64,000 nt of DNA from Agrobacterium pusense (GTDB lineage: Bacteria; Pseudomonadota; Alphaproteobacteria; Rhizobiales; Rhizobiaceae): contig NZ_FNBB01000016.1 in NCBI RefSeq assembly GCF_900102105.1, positions 1 through 64,000 on the forward strand, given 5' to 3'. The number at the start of each line of letters is the position of its first letter. Position 1 is the stretch's first letter. The position numbers were made by a program, and so were the translations under genes. Positions 39,210 to 47,119 of the stretch are shown piece after piece. The notes below the pieces were generated by a model. That model did not search any database. It had not been told where the DNA came from and saw nothing but the letters and a program-made list of their open reading frames with translations.

Positions 39210-40211
39210 TCAACGGCGGCGCCTGACCAGATAGTGGTCGAACAGTACCGCAGCCAGCAAGATGCTGCCCCTGATGATGTCCTGCCAGTAGACAGACACA
39301 TTGAGCAAGGCAAGCGAACTGGAAACCACCGAGAGAAGGATGGCTCCCAGGATCGCGCCAAGAATCGTACCCGAACCGCCCGAAAGGCTGGCGCCGCCGA
39401 TGACCGCGGCCGCAATGACGTTGAGTTCCATGCCGATGCCGAAGCTTGGCTGGGCAGAACCGAAGCGCGCCATGTAGATAACACCTGCAACACCGCAAAG
39501 CATCGAACAAAGCGTTGTGGTGGCGAAGACCACGCGGCCGACACGGATGCCGGAATAGGCCGCGGCCTTGGGATTGCTGCCGGTGTAAAAAACCTTGCGG
39601 AAAGCAGTCGTGCGCCGCAGCAGCAGATCGAAAGAAACGACCACCACCATAAATATGATCAGCACCAGCGGAATGCCGCCAATCACACCCTGACCGATGA
39701 ACTTGAATTCCGGCGGCAGGGAGTAGAGCCCGAGCGGCCGCCCGCCGGTCGCCAGCAGGCAAACACCGCGCGCAATGACCATGACGCCCAGCGACACGAT
39801 GAAATGATGCAGACCGATGACCGTGGTCAGAAATCCCATGACCATACCGACCAATGTCGTCAGGCAGATTGCCAACCCCGCCGCCACCCAGGGGTCGACG
39901 CCGTTGAGGAAAAGCCAGCCGGCTGCCACCATCGCGAGCGCCGTAACGGATCCCACCGAAAGATCGATGCCACCAGAGATCAGAAGAATCGTCATGCCCA
40001 CCACGACGATGCTTTCGATAGCGAAGACCATGGCCATGGCCCGCAGATTGTCCACGGTCAGGAAGTACGGCGAGATGAAGGACATCACGGCAAAAAGCGC
40101 GAGAATGATTACGATCAGCCCGGTTTCCCGCGCCTTGAGCGCCGGCTCCCACCACGCTGTCCGGCGAACCGCCGTCCCGGCAAGGCTTGAAGGTGTTTCC
40201 GATGTTGCCAT
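39210..40211 (-). CDS. Sugar ABC transporter permease (RbsC-like)
   Basis: A 333-residue permease of the branched-chain amino acid/ribose type. It has about nine hydrophobic segments, the early SPYFLTVDNLRAMA and LISGGIDLSVGSV, and the C-terminal coupling motif GGASLSGGSGTILGAILGA characteristic of RbsC. It lies 12 bp downstream of the RbsA-like gene. One permease gene is enough, since these importers use a homodimer. Confidence 0.92.
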   Translation of the reverse strand: MATSETPSSLAGTAVRRTAWWEPALKARETGLIVIILALFAVMSFISPYFLTVDNLRAMAMVFAIESIVVVGMTILLISGGIDLSVGSVTALAMVAAGWLFLNGVDPWVAAGLAICLTTLVGMVMGFLTTVIGLHHFIVSLGVMVIARGVCLLATGGRPLGLYSLPPEFKFIGQGVIGGIPLVLIIFMVVVVSFDLLLRRTTAFRKVFYTGSNPKAAAYSGIRVGRVVFATTTLCSMLCGVAGVIYMARFGSAQPSFGIGMELNVIAAAVIGGASLSGGSGTILGAILGAILLSVVSSSLALLNVSVYWQDIIRGSILLAAVLFDHYLVRRRR

Positions 40212-40223
40212 TTTCCCGCTCCC

Positions 40224-41744
40224 TCAGGCTTCCGCCGCATTCTGCACAATATTGATCGACGCGAGCTGCATGATCTTCTCCTCCGTCATGTCGTCCCCCT
40301 CGACCTCGCCGGTGATGCGCCCCTCGCGCACGACAAGCACACGATCGCTGACGCCGATGAGTTCCGGCAGTTCGGAGGAGATGACGACCACGCCAACCCC
40401 CTCACGCGCCAGTTCCCGGATCTGGCGGTGGATTTCCGCCTTGGCACCCACATCCACCCCCCGTGTCGGCTCATCCAGAAAGATGACCTTCGGTTCCACC
40501 GACAGCATCTTCGCCAGCGCCACCTTCTGCTGGTTGCCGCCGCTCAGGGTCGAGACGGAATCACCGACGCTGTTCGCCCGCAGTTTCAGCCGGCGCCCCA
40601 GCTCATCTGCGCGCTTCATCTCTTTGCGCCGTTCGATGAAACCCATGCCATTCGATATCCTGCCAATGTCGAGCGCGGAGACATTGGCGGCGATCGACAT
40701 GTTCAGGAACAGCCCATCCCCCTTGCGGTCCTCGGAAAGATAAACGATCCCTTCCCGGATGCTGTCACGATAGTCTTTCAGGCCAAGCCGGCGGCCACGT
40801 AACATAACCTCGCCTGTCGGCTTGCCCTCCAGCCGGCAGACCGCCCGCGCGATCTCGCTTCTTCCCGCACCGATCAGTCCAGCCAACCCCAGGATTTCAC
40901 CCCGATGCAGATCGAAACCGACATCGAAAACGCGCTTTCCTTCATTCAGACCCCGAACAGAGAGAATGACGTCGTCAGACTTCTCATCATCCGAGAGCTT
41001 CGGCGGGTAGAGCTTGTCGAGTACCCGTCCCACCATGCTGTTAACGACTTCCTCAGGGGAGATATCAGCAATATTCTCCGTCCTGATATGGCAACCGTCG
41101 CGCATGACGGTGATGCGGTCGCAATGTTCGAAAATCTCCGCCATGCGATGCGAAATATAGATGATGGCAATGCCGCGCTCGGCCAGCCGGTGCATGATCC
41201 GGAAAAGTGTCTGGGCTTCGGTCTCTGTCAGCGCTGCCGTTGGCTCATCGAGGATCAGGATGCGGCAATCCAGCGTCAACGCCTTGGCAATCTCAACGAT
41301 CTGCTGCTGCGAAATCGAAAGGCCGCCCGCGCGGCTGGCGGGATCGATGTCGCCGATCTCCCGCAGTACTGCTGCCGCCCGCTTTTCCAGGTCGCGGTAA
41401 TTCATGAACCAGGAACGGCTTCGACCGGTCTCTGACATAAACATGTTTTCGGCAACCGAAATATCAGGGCAAAGAGCGATCTCCTGATGCACGAAACCGA
41501 TGCCGAGCCGGTTCGCCACATTAGGCGAGGATATCTTGACCGGCTTGCCATCCAGCAGGATCTCCCCTCCATCGGGCTGCAGAATGCCGTCAATGATATG
41601 CATCAGCGTCGACTTTCCGGCACCGTTTTCCCCGGCCAGCGCGTGGATTTCGCCGCGCCGCAGGTCAAGTGCAGCACTCCGCAGCGCCTTTACGGGCCCG
41701 AATGCCTTATGAATATTCGTCATGCTGAGGATGACCTCACCCAT
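40224..41744 (-). CDS. Sugar ABC transporter ATP-binding protein (RbsA-like)
   Basis: A 506-residue protein with two tandem ABC domains, as in RbsA/XylG. The first has Walker A GENGAGKST, signature GLSISQQQIVEIA and Walker B ILDEPTAAL. The second has the non-canonical Walker A region AGLIGAGRSEIARA, normal for this family, signature TLSGGNQQKVALAKML and Walker B IFLDEPTRGVDVGA. It couples ATP hydrolysis to uptake via the RbsC-like permease. Confidence 0.94.
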   Translation of the reverse strand: MGEVILSMTNIHKAFGPVKALRSAALDLRRGEIHALAGENGAGKSTLMHIIDGILQPDGGEILLDGKPVKISSPNVANRLGIGFVHQEIALCPDISVAENMFMSETGRSRSWFMNYRDLEKRAAAVLREIGDIDPASRAGGLSISQQQIVEIAKALTLDCRILILDEPTAALTETEAQTLFRIMHRLAERGIAIIYISHRMAEIFEHCDRITVMRDGCHIRTENIADISPEEVVNSMVGRVLDKLYPPKLSDDEKSDDVILSVRGLNEGKRVFDVGFDLHRGEILGLAGLIGAGRSEIARAVCRLEGKPTGEVMLRGRRLGLKDYRDSIREGIVYLSEDRKGDGLFLNMSIAANVSALDIGRISNGMGFIERRKEMKRADELGRRLKLRANSVGDSVSTLSGGNQQKVALAKMLSVEPKVIFLDEPTRGVDVGAKAEIHRQIRELAREGVGVVVISSELPELIGVSDRVLVVREGRITGEVEGDDMTEEKIMQLASINIVQNAAEA

Positions 41745-41774
41745 AACGCCCTCCCGAACCGGCTTTCCACATGG

Positions 41775-41798
41775 CCGGCGAGGCGTAAACCTCGCCGG
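41775..41798 (-). promoter_or_regulatory. Intercistronic stem-loop after the sugar-binding protein gene
   Basis: CCGGCGAGG (41775-41783) pairs with CCTCGCCGG (41790-41798) around a 6-nt loop. It lies in the 69-bp gap between the binding-protein stop and the RbsA-like start and lacks a U-run, consistent with protection of the upstream mRNA 3' end and lower expression of the downstream genes. Confidence 0.6.
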
Positions 41799-41813
41799 GT
41801 CCAGATCGACGCC

Positions 41814-42827
41814 TCAGCGCCCCTTCATATATTCGTTGAGATCGAAGGAGGCGGCGTTCGCCTTGGTGATGACGGCAAAACCATTGTCCATCGAAGGCAC
41901 CTGCATCGGGTTGAAGCCGGAGACCTTGTAGTCGTTGAACGGGTCGATCAGGTCCGAATGAGCACCGAGAAACGTGTTCATGAAACCCATGAAGCCCTGA
42001 ACCCCCTGATTGGGATTGATGGCCATATAGATATTACCCTGCTTGATGTGTTCCAGCGTTGCCGGCGTGATATCCGCATGCAGGATCAGGACCTTCTTTT
42101 TTGCCTCGAGAACGGCGGTCGTCGCACCTTCAGCCGAACCGGCCTCAGGGATCCACAATGCACCGAGATTGGGATTGGCCTGCAGTAGTGCGGCGGTTGC
42201 CTGATAAGCGACGTTTGCATCCTGGTTGGTCGCTTGCCGGCCAACGAGCTTCATCTGCGGATAAGTCCGCCCCATATAGTCTATGAGGGCGGTAACGCGC
42301 AGATCATGGTTGCTTTGGCCCGGATTTTCCAGAACGGCATATTCGCCTTTTTCACCAAGCTTCTTGACGATTTCGTCAGCCGCAAACTTCGCCTCTGCGA
42401 CATTGTCCGAGGTAATATAGGCGGTGCGCTTCGACTTCGGAGAATCGGCGGCGAAGGTGGTCACGGATACACCTGAGGCGATCGCCTTGTTGATCGGCTC
42501 GATGAAAGGATCGGCCTGCATCGGGTGCAGGAGAACGCCTTTCGGCTTCTTCACCAGCTCCTGCTCGAAGGACGCGATCTGCTTTGTGATGTCATATTCC
42601 GGCGTGCCGGTGAAAACAGCTTCGCAGCCGAGCGCCTTGGCGGCCTGCTTGAACCCTTCAAATACCGGAACCCAATAGGGATGGCTGGAAACCATGACAT
42701 TCATCACATAGGTTTCGCCGGGTTCACAGGCAAACTTGCCTGCGGCGGCGGCCGGCGAACCGGCGCCAGCCGCAAGCGCCACGGCCAATACACCCGCAGC
42801 GACGGTCGATTTCAGAAAAGCCAACAT
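41814..42827 (-). CDS. Periplasmic sugar-binding protein (RbsB-like)
   Basis: A 337-residue type I periplasmic binding protein. Residues 1-29 are a Sec signal peptide ending in an alanine-rich cleavage region (SPAAAA). The mature protein has YVMNVMVSSHPYWVPVFEGFK, QIASFEQELVKKPKGVLLHP and repeated domain strands typical of ribose/xylose/AI-2 binding proteins. It is the first gene of the eight-gene operon. The repeat-containing promoter lies directly upstream. Confidence 0.92.
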   Translation of the reverse strand: MLAFLKSTVAAGVLAVALAAGAGSPAAAAGKFACEPGETYVMNVMVSSHPYWVPVFEGFKQAAKALGCEAVFTGTPEYDITKQIASFEQELVKKPKGVLLHPMQADPFIEPINKAIASGVSVTTFAADSPKSKRTAYITSDNVAEAKFAADEIVKKLGEKGEYAVLENPGQSNHDLRVTALIDYMGRTYPQMKLVGRQATNQDANVAYQATAALLQANPNLGALWIPEAGSAEGATTAVLEAKKKVLILHADITPATLEHIKQGNIYMAINPNQGVQGFMGFMNTFLGAHSDLIDPFNDYKVSGFNPMQVPSMDNGFAVITKANAASFDLNEYMKGR

Positions 42828-42857
42828 ATTCCCCTCCCAAGGATAATGACTTGTCGC

Positions 42858-42963
42858 GCAATAAATTTTAGTCTCTGTAATTTATTGCATACTGATGGCA
42901 TAGCTGGAAAAACTGGAGACGTCAACGGCATTGAATTTTATTTTTCAATTCGAAATTTATTGC
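42858..42963. promoter_or_regulatory. Putative SorC-regulator operator: three half-site repeats
   Basis: GCAATAAATT (42858-42867) and its exact complement AATTTATTGC (42879-42888) form an inverted repeat with 11 bp between arms. A third identical AATTTATTGC occurs at 42954-42963. The pair is about 30-60 bp upstream of the first gene's start on the minus strand, and the distal copy is suited to looping by a tetramer, as SorC-family proteins do. A SorC gene lies in the operon, so this is the likely operator. Confidence 0.7.
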
Positions 42964-43112
42964 AAACATACCCCGCCACCGCAGTGACTTGAAGCTCATG
43001 CGCAGGAGAAAGCCAGCAGCGACAGAAATCGCTTCCGAGGAAAAAGGGCTTGGCTGAAGGAGAAACGAAAAATGGGTTTCTGACTGCTCAGAAACCCTTT
43101 TATGAATTCGGA

Positions 43113-43187
<75 letters not shown>

Positions 43188-43268
43188 TCCGTGGCGGCGG
43201 ATAGACCACAAAACCGGTTCATGCGTCAACTGCTTTTTTTCGGTTTTGTGAAGGTTTTTTGAGAGGCC

Positions 43269-43631
43269 TTACGCCACAAGGAGTTTGTTGACCTCATCCA
43301 CCAGATCGCGCAGATGGAACGGCTTGGAAAGCACCTTGGCGTCCTTCGGAGCCTTCGAATCGGCATTCAGCGCAACCGCTGCAAAGCCGGTGATGAACAT
43401 GACTTTCAGGTCCGGGTCGAGTTCGGTCGCGCGTCGTGCAAGCTCGATACCGTCCATTTCGGGCATGACGATATCGGTGAGCAGAAGGGAAAAGGGCTCC
43501 TCGCGCAGCCGGTCGTAAGCGCTTGCGCCATTGTCGAAGGAAGAAACCTTGTAACCGGCTTTTTCCAGCGCCTTGACGAGGAAGCGGCGCATATCGTTAT
43601 CGTCTTCAGCGAGAAGAATTTTCTGATTCAT
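43269..43631 (-). CDS. cpdR: Single-domain response regulator CpdR
   Basis: A 120-residue receiver domain with no output domain. It begins ILLAEDDNDMRRFLVKALEKAGY, has the phospho-acceptor Asp53 in LLTDIVMPEMDG, the conserved Thr in MFITGFA and Lys in LSKPFHL. The sequence is close to Sinorhizobium CpdR1, in which Asp53 controls activity. Unphosphorylated CpdR delivers substrates, directly or indirectly including CtrA, to ClpXP for cell-cycle proteolysis; the CckA-ChpT phosphorelay switches it off. The start at 43631 gives the standard length. The divergent N-formylglutamate amidohydrolase is its usual neighbour in rhizobia. Confidence 0.93.
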   Translation of the reverse strand: MNQKILLAEDDNDMRRFLVKALEKAGYKVSSFDNGASAYDRLREEPFSLLLTDIVMPEMDGIELARRATELDPDLKVMFITGFAAVALNADSKAPKDAKVLSKPFHLRDLVDEVNKLLVA

Positions 43632-43812
43632 GGTTAAGTGACCGTAACTGCTCAATGTTTGGAATACCCTAGCGCGATTATAGGATTTTCACGGTAAATA
43701 TCCTGTGAACACGTGAATCGGTATAGCGCTACTTGGGCGACAGTATGGACTTGCCGCACCGTAACTGGCAACATGAACCTCCTGATAGTTTGCGACATGG
43801 TAAATGGCCTGA

Positions 43813-44697
43813 ATGGACTGGGTAACAGGTGAATATGAGCTGTTCGAAGTAACGGAACCTGCCGTTCAAACCCTGCCATTCGTCTATAATTCCCCCCATA
43901 GCGGCCGCTGCTATCCCATCTCCTTCCTAGAATCGGCGCGGCTCGATTCGCATGACATCCGTCGCTCCGAGGACCACTTCGTCGACGAGCTTTTCGGCGC
44001 CGCCCCAGAGATTGGCGCGCCGCTGTTGAAAGCGAATTTTCCGCGCGCCTATCTCGACGTCAATCGAGAGCCCTATGAGCTCGATCCCCGCATGTTCGAG
44101 GGCACCTTGCCGCCCTACGCCAATATCGGCTCCATGCGGGTTGCAGGCGGCCTTGGAACCGTGCCGCGTATCGTTGCGGAAAACATGGATATTTATGCCC
44201 ATCGCCTGCCGGTGGATGAAGCCCTCTCCCGTATCGAGACCATCTACAAACCCTACCACGCATGTCTGCGTCGCCTGCTGTCCCGCACGCACGCACATTT
44301 TGGCATGGCGGTGCTGATCGATTGTCATTCGATGCCCGGTAATATCCGGGTCACCGGGTCAAACCTCAGACCTGATATTATTATCGGCGACCGCTACGGC
44401 ACCAGCGCCTCCCAGGAAGTCTCGCGTGCGGCCCTACATTTCCTCGAAGAACTTGGCTTCGTCGCCGTCTGCAACAAGCCCTATGCCGGCGGCTTCATTA
44501 CCGAACATTACGGCCGTCCCATACGCTCGCTTCACGCGCTGCAGATAGAGGTCAACCGGTCGCTTTATGTCGATGAAAAAACGCTTTTGAAGAAAGGCGA
44601 TTTCCCCGCCATTCAGGCTTCGCTGGAAATATTCATGCGCCAGCTCGGGGCTTTCGTGTCGGAATATGCGATCGAAACTTCGCTTGCCGCCGAATAG
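43813..44697 (+). CDS. N-formylglutamate amidohydrolase family protein
   Basis: A 294-residue metal-dependent amidohydrolase (HutG-like family). Recognisable elements are YNSPHSGRCYP, the acidic RRSEDHFVDELF, LDVNREPYELD, the metal-binding VLIDCHSMPG and GGFITEHYG. Family members hydrolyse N-formyl-L-glutamate to formate and glutamate in histidine breakdown, but no other hut gene lies nearby, so the true substrate is uncertain. It is divergent from cpdR with 181 bp between them. Confidence 0.88.
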   Translation: MDWVTGEYELFEVTEPAVQTLPFVYNSPHSGRCYPISFLESARLDSHDIRRSEDHFVDELFGAAPEIGAPLLKANFPRAYLDVNREPYELDPRMFEGTLPPYANIGSMRVAGGLGTVPRIVAENMDIYAHRLPVDEALSRIETIYKPYHACLRRLLSRTHAHFGMAVLIDCHSMPGNIRVTGSNLRPDIIIGDRYGTSASQEVSRAALHFLEELGFVAVCNKPYAGGFITEHYGRPIRSLHALQIEVNRSLYVDEKTLLKKGDFPAIQASLEIFMRQLGAFVSEYAIETSLAAE

Positions 44698-44752
44698 CAC
44701 AGCCAAGCTTCTCAATTAAATCGTTCGCCCCTTGCCTGGCTGTGCGCCGGGC

Positions 44753-44828
44753 AAAAAAAACCGCGCCTTGGCGCGGTCAAGTCTAGGGAGGAAACACCCA
44801 AGGAGGGTATTTACAGTCAAAGACTGTA
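44753..44828 (-). ncRNA. mmgR: mmgR/suhB-family small RNA (alpha-r8 type)
   Basis: The minus strand encodes about 76 nt with three predicted hairpins. ACAGTC-TTT-GACTGT comes first, then ACCC-TCCTT-GGGT, and then a terminator with stem CCGCGCC/GGCGCGG followed by eight U residues (44753-44760). Between the second and third hairpins is the single-stranded anti-Shine-Dalgarno motif TTTCCTCCCT. Structure, length and location divergent from a suhB-family gene match the rhizobial suhB RNA/mmgR family, which in Sinorhizobium limits polyhydroxybutyrate accumulation. The exact 5' end is estimated from the promoter. Confidence 0.82.
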
Positions 44829-44833
44829 GGATC

Positions 44834-44862
44834 ACGCTACGCAGTAATTGCACAATTGTCAA
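44834..44862 (-). promoter_or_regulatory. Sigma-70-type promoter of the small RNA
   Basis: On the minus strand a perfect -35 TTGACA (44862-44857) is separated by 17 bp from TAGCGT (44839-44834). Transcription would start near 44828, giving an RNA of about 76 nt ending at the U-run at 44753. Confidence 0.72.
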
Positions 44863-45010
44863 TCATTTTATTTTTTGCATGTTTTTTGTGCTTTTGCCGA
44901 AAATATGGAAACCGCGGCTTCGTCACCATACGAGTGGACGGCGGAGGTGATTCCGGTCTATGCATTTCGCCACACAATTGAGGCCATCAATTCACGCAAT
45001 GAGGTTTCGC

Positions 45011-45787
45011 ATGCTGCCCGACCGGAATTTCTTCTTCGAACTCGCTGATGCGGCCAGCGCCGAAACGCTTCCCCGCTTTCGCACGGGCGTTGCCGTTACC
45101 AACAAGCAGGATGGCGGCTATGATCCGGTGACGGAAGGCGATCAAGCGGCCGAAAGCGCCATTCGTGCGCTCATCGAGGCTCGTTTTCCCCAGCACGGCA
45201 TCCTCGGGGAAGAACATGGCAATGTCGGTCTCGACCGCGAGCATGTCTGGGTCATCGACCCCATTGACGGCACACGCGCCTTCATTTCCGGCGTGCCCGT
45301 ATGGGGAACTCTGATCGGCTTCCAGTCTGCCGGCCGCGCCACGATGGGCATGATGGACCAGCCCTTCACCAGGGAGCGTTACTTTGCCGACGGCACCTCC
45401 GCCTGGTATTTCGGACCCGAGGGCGAACGAACCATCCGCACGCGTGACTGCGCTTCGTTATCGGACGCAATACTTTTTACCACAACACCTCATATTTTCA
45501 CCGCCGAGGAAAAGCCCTTCTACGAAAAGGTGCAGGATCAGGTCCGCCTTTTCCGCTACGGCGTGGATTGTTACGCCTATTGCCTGCTGGCCGCGGGTCA
45601 TGTCGATCTCGTCATTGAATCCGGCCTGAAGCCCTACGATGTGGGCGCACTTATTCCGGTCATCAAGCAGGCCGGCGGCATCATCACCACATGGGATGGC
45701 GGACGTCCTGAAAATGGCGGCCGCATTCTGGCCGCCGGCTCCAGATCCGTACACGAACAGGCGCTTGCCATTCTCTCCAGACTATAG
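45011..45787 (+). CDS. hisN: Histidinol-phosphatase / inositol-monophosphatase family protein
   Basis: A 258-residue Mg-dependent phosphatase of the SuhB/IMPase superfamily. Metal-binding motifs are GILGEEHG, WVIDPIDGTRAF and the later GLKPYDVGALIPVIKQAGG. The pattern GVPVWGTLIGF is seen in HisN-type histidinol-phosphate phosphatases. The ATG at 45011 is preceded by TGAGGT at good spacing; an ATG at 44999 lacks this. It is divergent from the small RNA at 44753-44828, the same arrangement that gave the suhB RNA motif its name. Inositol-1-phosphate is the alternative substrate. Confidence 0.85.
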   Translation: MLPDRNFFFELADAASAETLPRFRTGVAVTNKQDGGYDPVTEGDQAAESAIRALIEARFPQHGILGEEHGNVGLDREHVWVIDPIDGTRAFISGVPVWGTLIGFQSAGRATMGMMDQPFTRERYFADGTSAWYFGPEGERTIRTRDCASLSDAILFTTTPHIFTAEEKPFYEKVQDQVRLFRYGVDCYAYCLLAAGHVDLVIESGLKPYDVGALIPVIKQAGGIITTWDGGRPENGGRILAAGSRSVHEQALAILSRL

Positions 45788-45808
45788 ACCTGCCCTGCAA
45801 GGCGGCCA

Positions 45809-46750
45809 TCACTCCGGCGCGAAAAACGCGTCGATGGCGGCCAGTGCCTGCTTGCGGAAAACATCCCGCTCATGCAGCAGTTCATGACGCGCGCCGGTGA
45901 TGGGAAGAAGCTGCGCTGCCCGGAAATTGCGCGACAGCTCTTCCTGCGCCTTATAGGGCGTTATCGTGTCCAGCATGGGCGCCAGAATAAGGGTAGGAAT
46001 GGTTATATTCGTCAGATGATCCTGACGGGTCACTCGGCCCATGGTCTTCAATGCCTCATAGACCCAGCGGGCCGTTGGCGCGCCAATGAACAGTTCCGGA
46101 AACTGCCTGTGCAGCGAGAGATTCCTTGCGAAACGTTTTGCGTCCGAGGTTAGCGGATTGCCGTCAAAATCCCGTTCGCGCTGGTCCCTGCCAAGCTGAA
46201 CTTTTCCCAGGCCGGCAAGGCTCAAAGCCGTGGCGACCAGCCGGATAACGGATGACGGGACGGATTGCTGACTGTCGAGTTCTATGAAGGGCGAACAAAG
46301 CGCCAGCCGATCAATCCTGTTCGCGAGCCCGGGCGCTGCGGCAAGCGCGGCAAGCGCGCCGGTAGAATGTGCAATCATGAAGAACGGCAGCCTCGTATCC
46401 GGAAGCACCACCTGTTCCAGAAAAAGGCTGATGTCGTGCTGATAATCGGAAAAGCGCCGCACGTGCCCGGCACCCGGCCTTTTGAGCAGCCGTTCGGAAC
46501 CGCCCTGCCCGCGCGTATCGAACGTCGCGACCCAGAAGCCCATGGCCGTCAGACCGGCCACTGTTTCAAAATATTTTTCGATACATTCGTTTCTGCCATG
46601 CAGCAGAACCACCGTTCCGCGGGCAACATGACGATGGGTCCGAAAGATCGCATAGCGGAGCTGTTTGCCGCCATGGCCAGAAAAATATCCAACCACATGG
46701 CTGTCGGGAACCGGATTGTCTTCACTGGCGCGCAATGTGGCTTCGATCAT
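45809..46750 (-). CDS. Alpha/beta hydrolase, lysophospholipase/monoacylglycerol lipase-like
   Basis: A 313-residue hydrolase with the PldB/monoglyceride lipase layout. The oxyanion strand is TVVLLHGRNECIEKY, the nucleophile elbow FFMIAHSTGALAAL, the acid is in LAPMLDTITPY and the catalytic His in GARHELLHE. The nucleophile elbow is AHSTG rather than GHSxG, a tolerated variation. There is no signal peptide, so it is probably cytoplasmic or membrane-associated. Substrate is likely a lysophospholipid or other ester. Confidence 0.85.
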   Translation of the reverse strand: MIEATLRASEDNPVPDSHVVGYFSGHGGKQLRYAIFRTHRHVARGTVVLLHGRNECIEKYFETVAGLTAMGFWVATFDTRGQGGSERLLKRPGAGHVRRFSDYQHDISLFLEQVVLPDTRLPFFMIAHSTGALAALAAAPGLANRIDRLALCSPFIELDSQQSVPSSVIRLVATALSLAGLGKVQLGRDQRERDFDGNPLTSDAKRFARNLSLHRQFPELFIGAPTARWVYEALKTMGRVTRQDHLTNITIPTLILAPMLDTITPYKAQEELSRNFRAAQLLPITGARHELLHERDVFRKQALAAIDAFFAPE

Positions 46751-46985
46751 CGGTCTTTTTCCGGCTTTTCAACTCTTTTCGGATAGGTCGGCGGCGCGGG
46801 AAGGTCAAAGAAAAAATTGCCGGAACCGTCGGTTAAAGCAGTCGCGGTTCCGGCGAGTAAGACAGAAGAAGAAGGGACGTTATTGCTTCTGTCCACGGAG
46901 AATGTCTCCGATGACTGGAGTTTTATGGCTCTCAAACTGAACGATGCCGGAACCGGATGTTCAGACATGGTTCATGTTGCATCCA
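46751..46985. other. Intergenic DNA between hydrolase and hsp20 genes
   Basis: No convincing gene. An inverted repeat GACAGAAG (46861-46868) / CTTCTGTC (46886-46893) with a 17-bp spacer could form a stem-loop of unknown role. The right part leads into the heat-shock promoter at 46989. Confidence 0.4.
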
Positions 46986-46988
46986 CCC

Positions 46989-47017
46989 CTTGACGCCGCG
47001 CGACGCCATTCCCATCT
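46989..47017 (+). promoter_or_regulatory. Sigma-32 (RpoH)-type heat-shock promoter
   Basis: CTTGACG (46989-46995) is followed, after 14 bp, by TCCCATCT (47010-47017). This resembles the alphaproteobacterial RpoH pattern CTTG-N17-YCYATNT. It would start transcription near 47024, just before the thermometer element and 96 bp before the hsp20 start codon. Confidence 0.65.
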
Positions 47018-47023
47018 CCTTCA

Positions 47024-47119
47024 TGCGGTCGCCAAAGCGGGGCCGCGCCAAATGTCCGACCGTCGCCAGAATGGGATGGCGGACTTAACCGCAAACAGTC
47101 GCTTCTTAAGGAGGACACC
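47024..47119 (+). promoter_or_regulatory. ROSE-type RNA thermometer in the hsp20 leader
   Basis: The last hairpin before the ATG pairs GTC (47098-47100) and CTTC (47102-47105) with GGAG (47110-47113) and GAC (47114-47116). It has a UUAA loop and an unpaired G at 47101. It thus sequesters the Shine-Dalgarno AAGGAGG (47108-47114), with the bulged G opposite it that is diagnostic of ROSE elements. An upstream hairpin (GTCCG...CGGAC, about 47054-47083) completes the layout. Heat melting would free the ribosome site. Confidence 0.75.

Noticed and set aside
39169..40155. A long upstream extension of the SorC regulator frame through the permease gene
   Set aside because: It runs antiphase through the RbsC-like gene with no homology; the ATG at 39168 with GGAGAAAG upstream is the real start.
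33019..42827. Assignment as an lsr (autoinducer-2) operon because of the LsrF-like, RbsABC-like and SorC-like genes
   Set aside because: There is no LsrG, the kinase aligns with L-xylulose kinase rather than LsrK, and a GlpD-type dehydrogenase and aldo-keto reductase are present, which lsr operons lack.
33019..42827. Assignment as an erythritol (ery) operon
   Set aside because: Kinase, GlpD-like and SorC parts fit, but the EryC-type and triose/ribose isomerase genes are absent and an aldolase takes their place.
43634..43654. A possible CtrA site (TTAA-N7-TAAC) at the cpdR start
   Set aside because: The second half-site is mismatched and the position overlaps or abuts the start codon; too weak to call.
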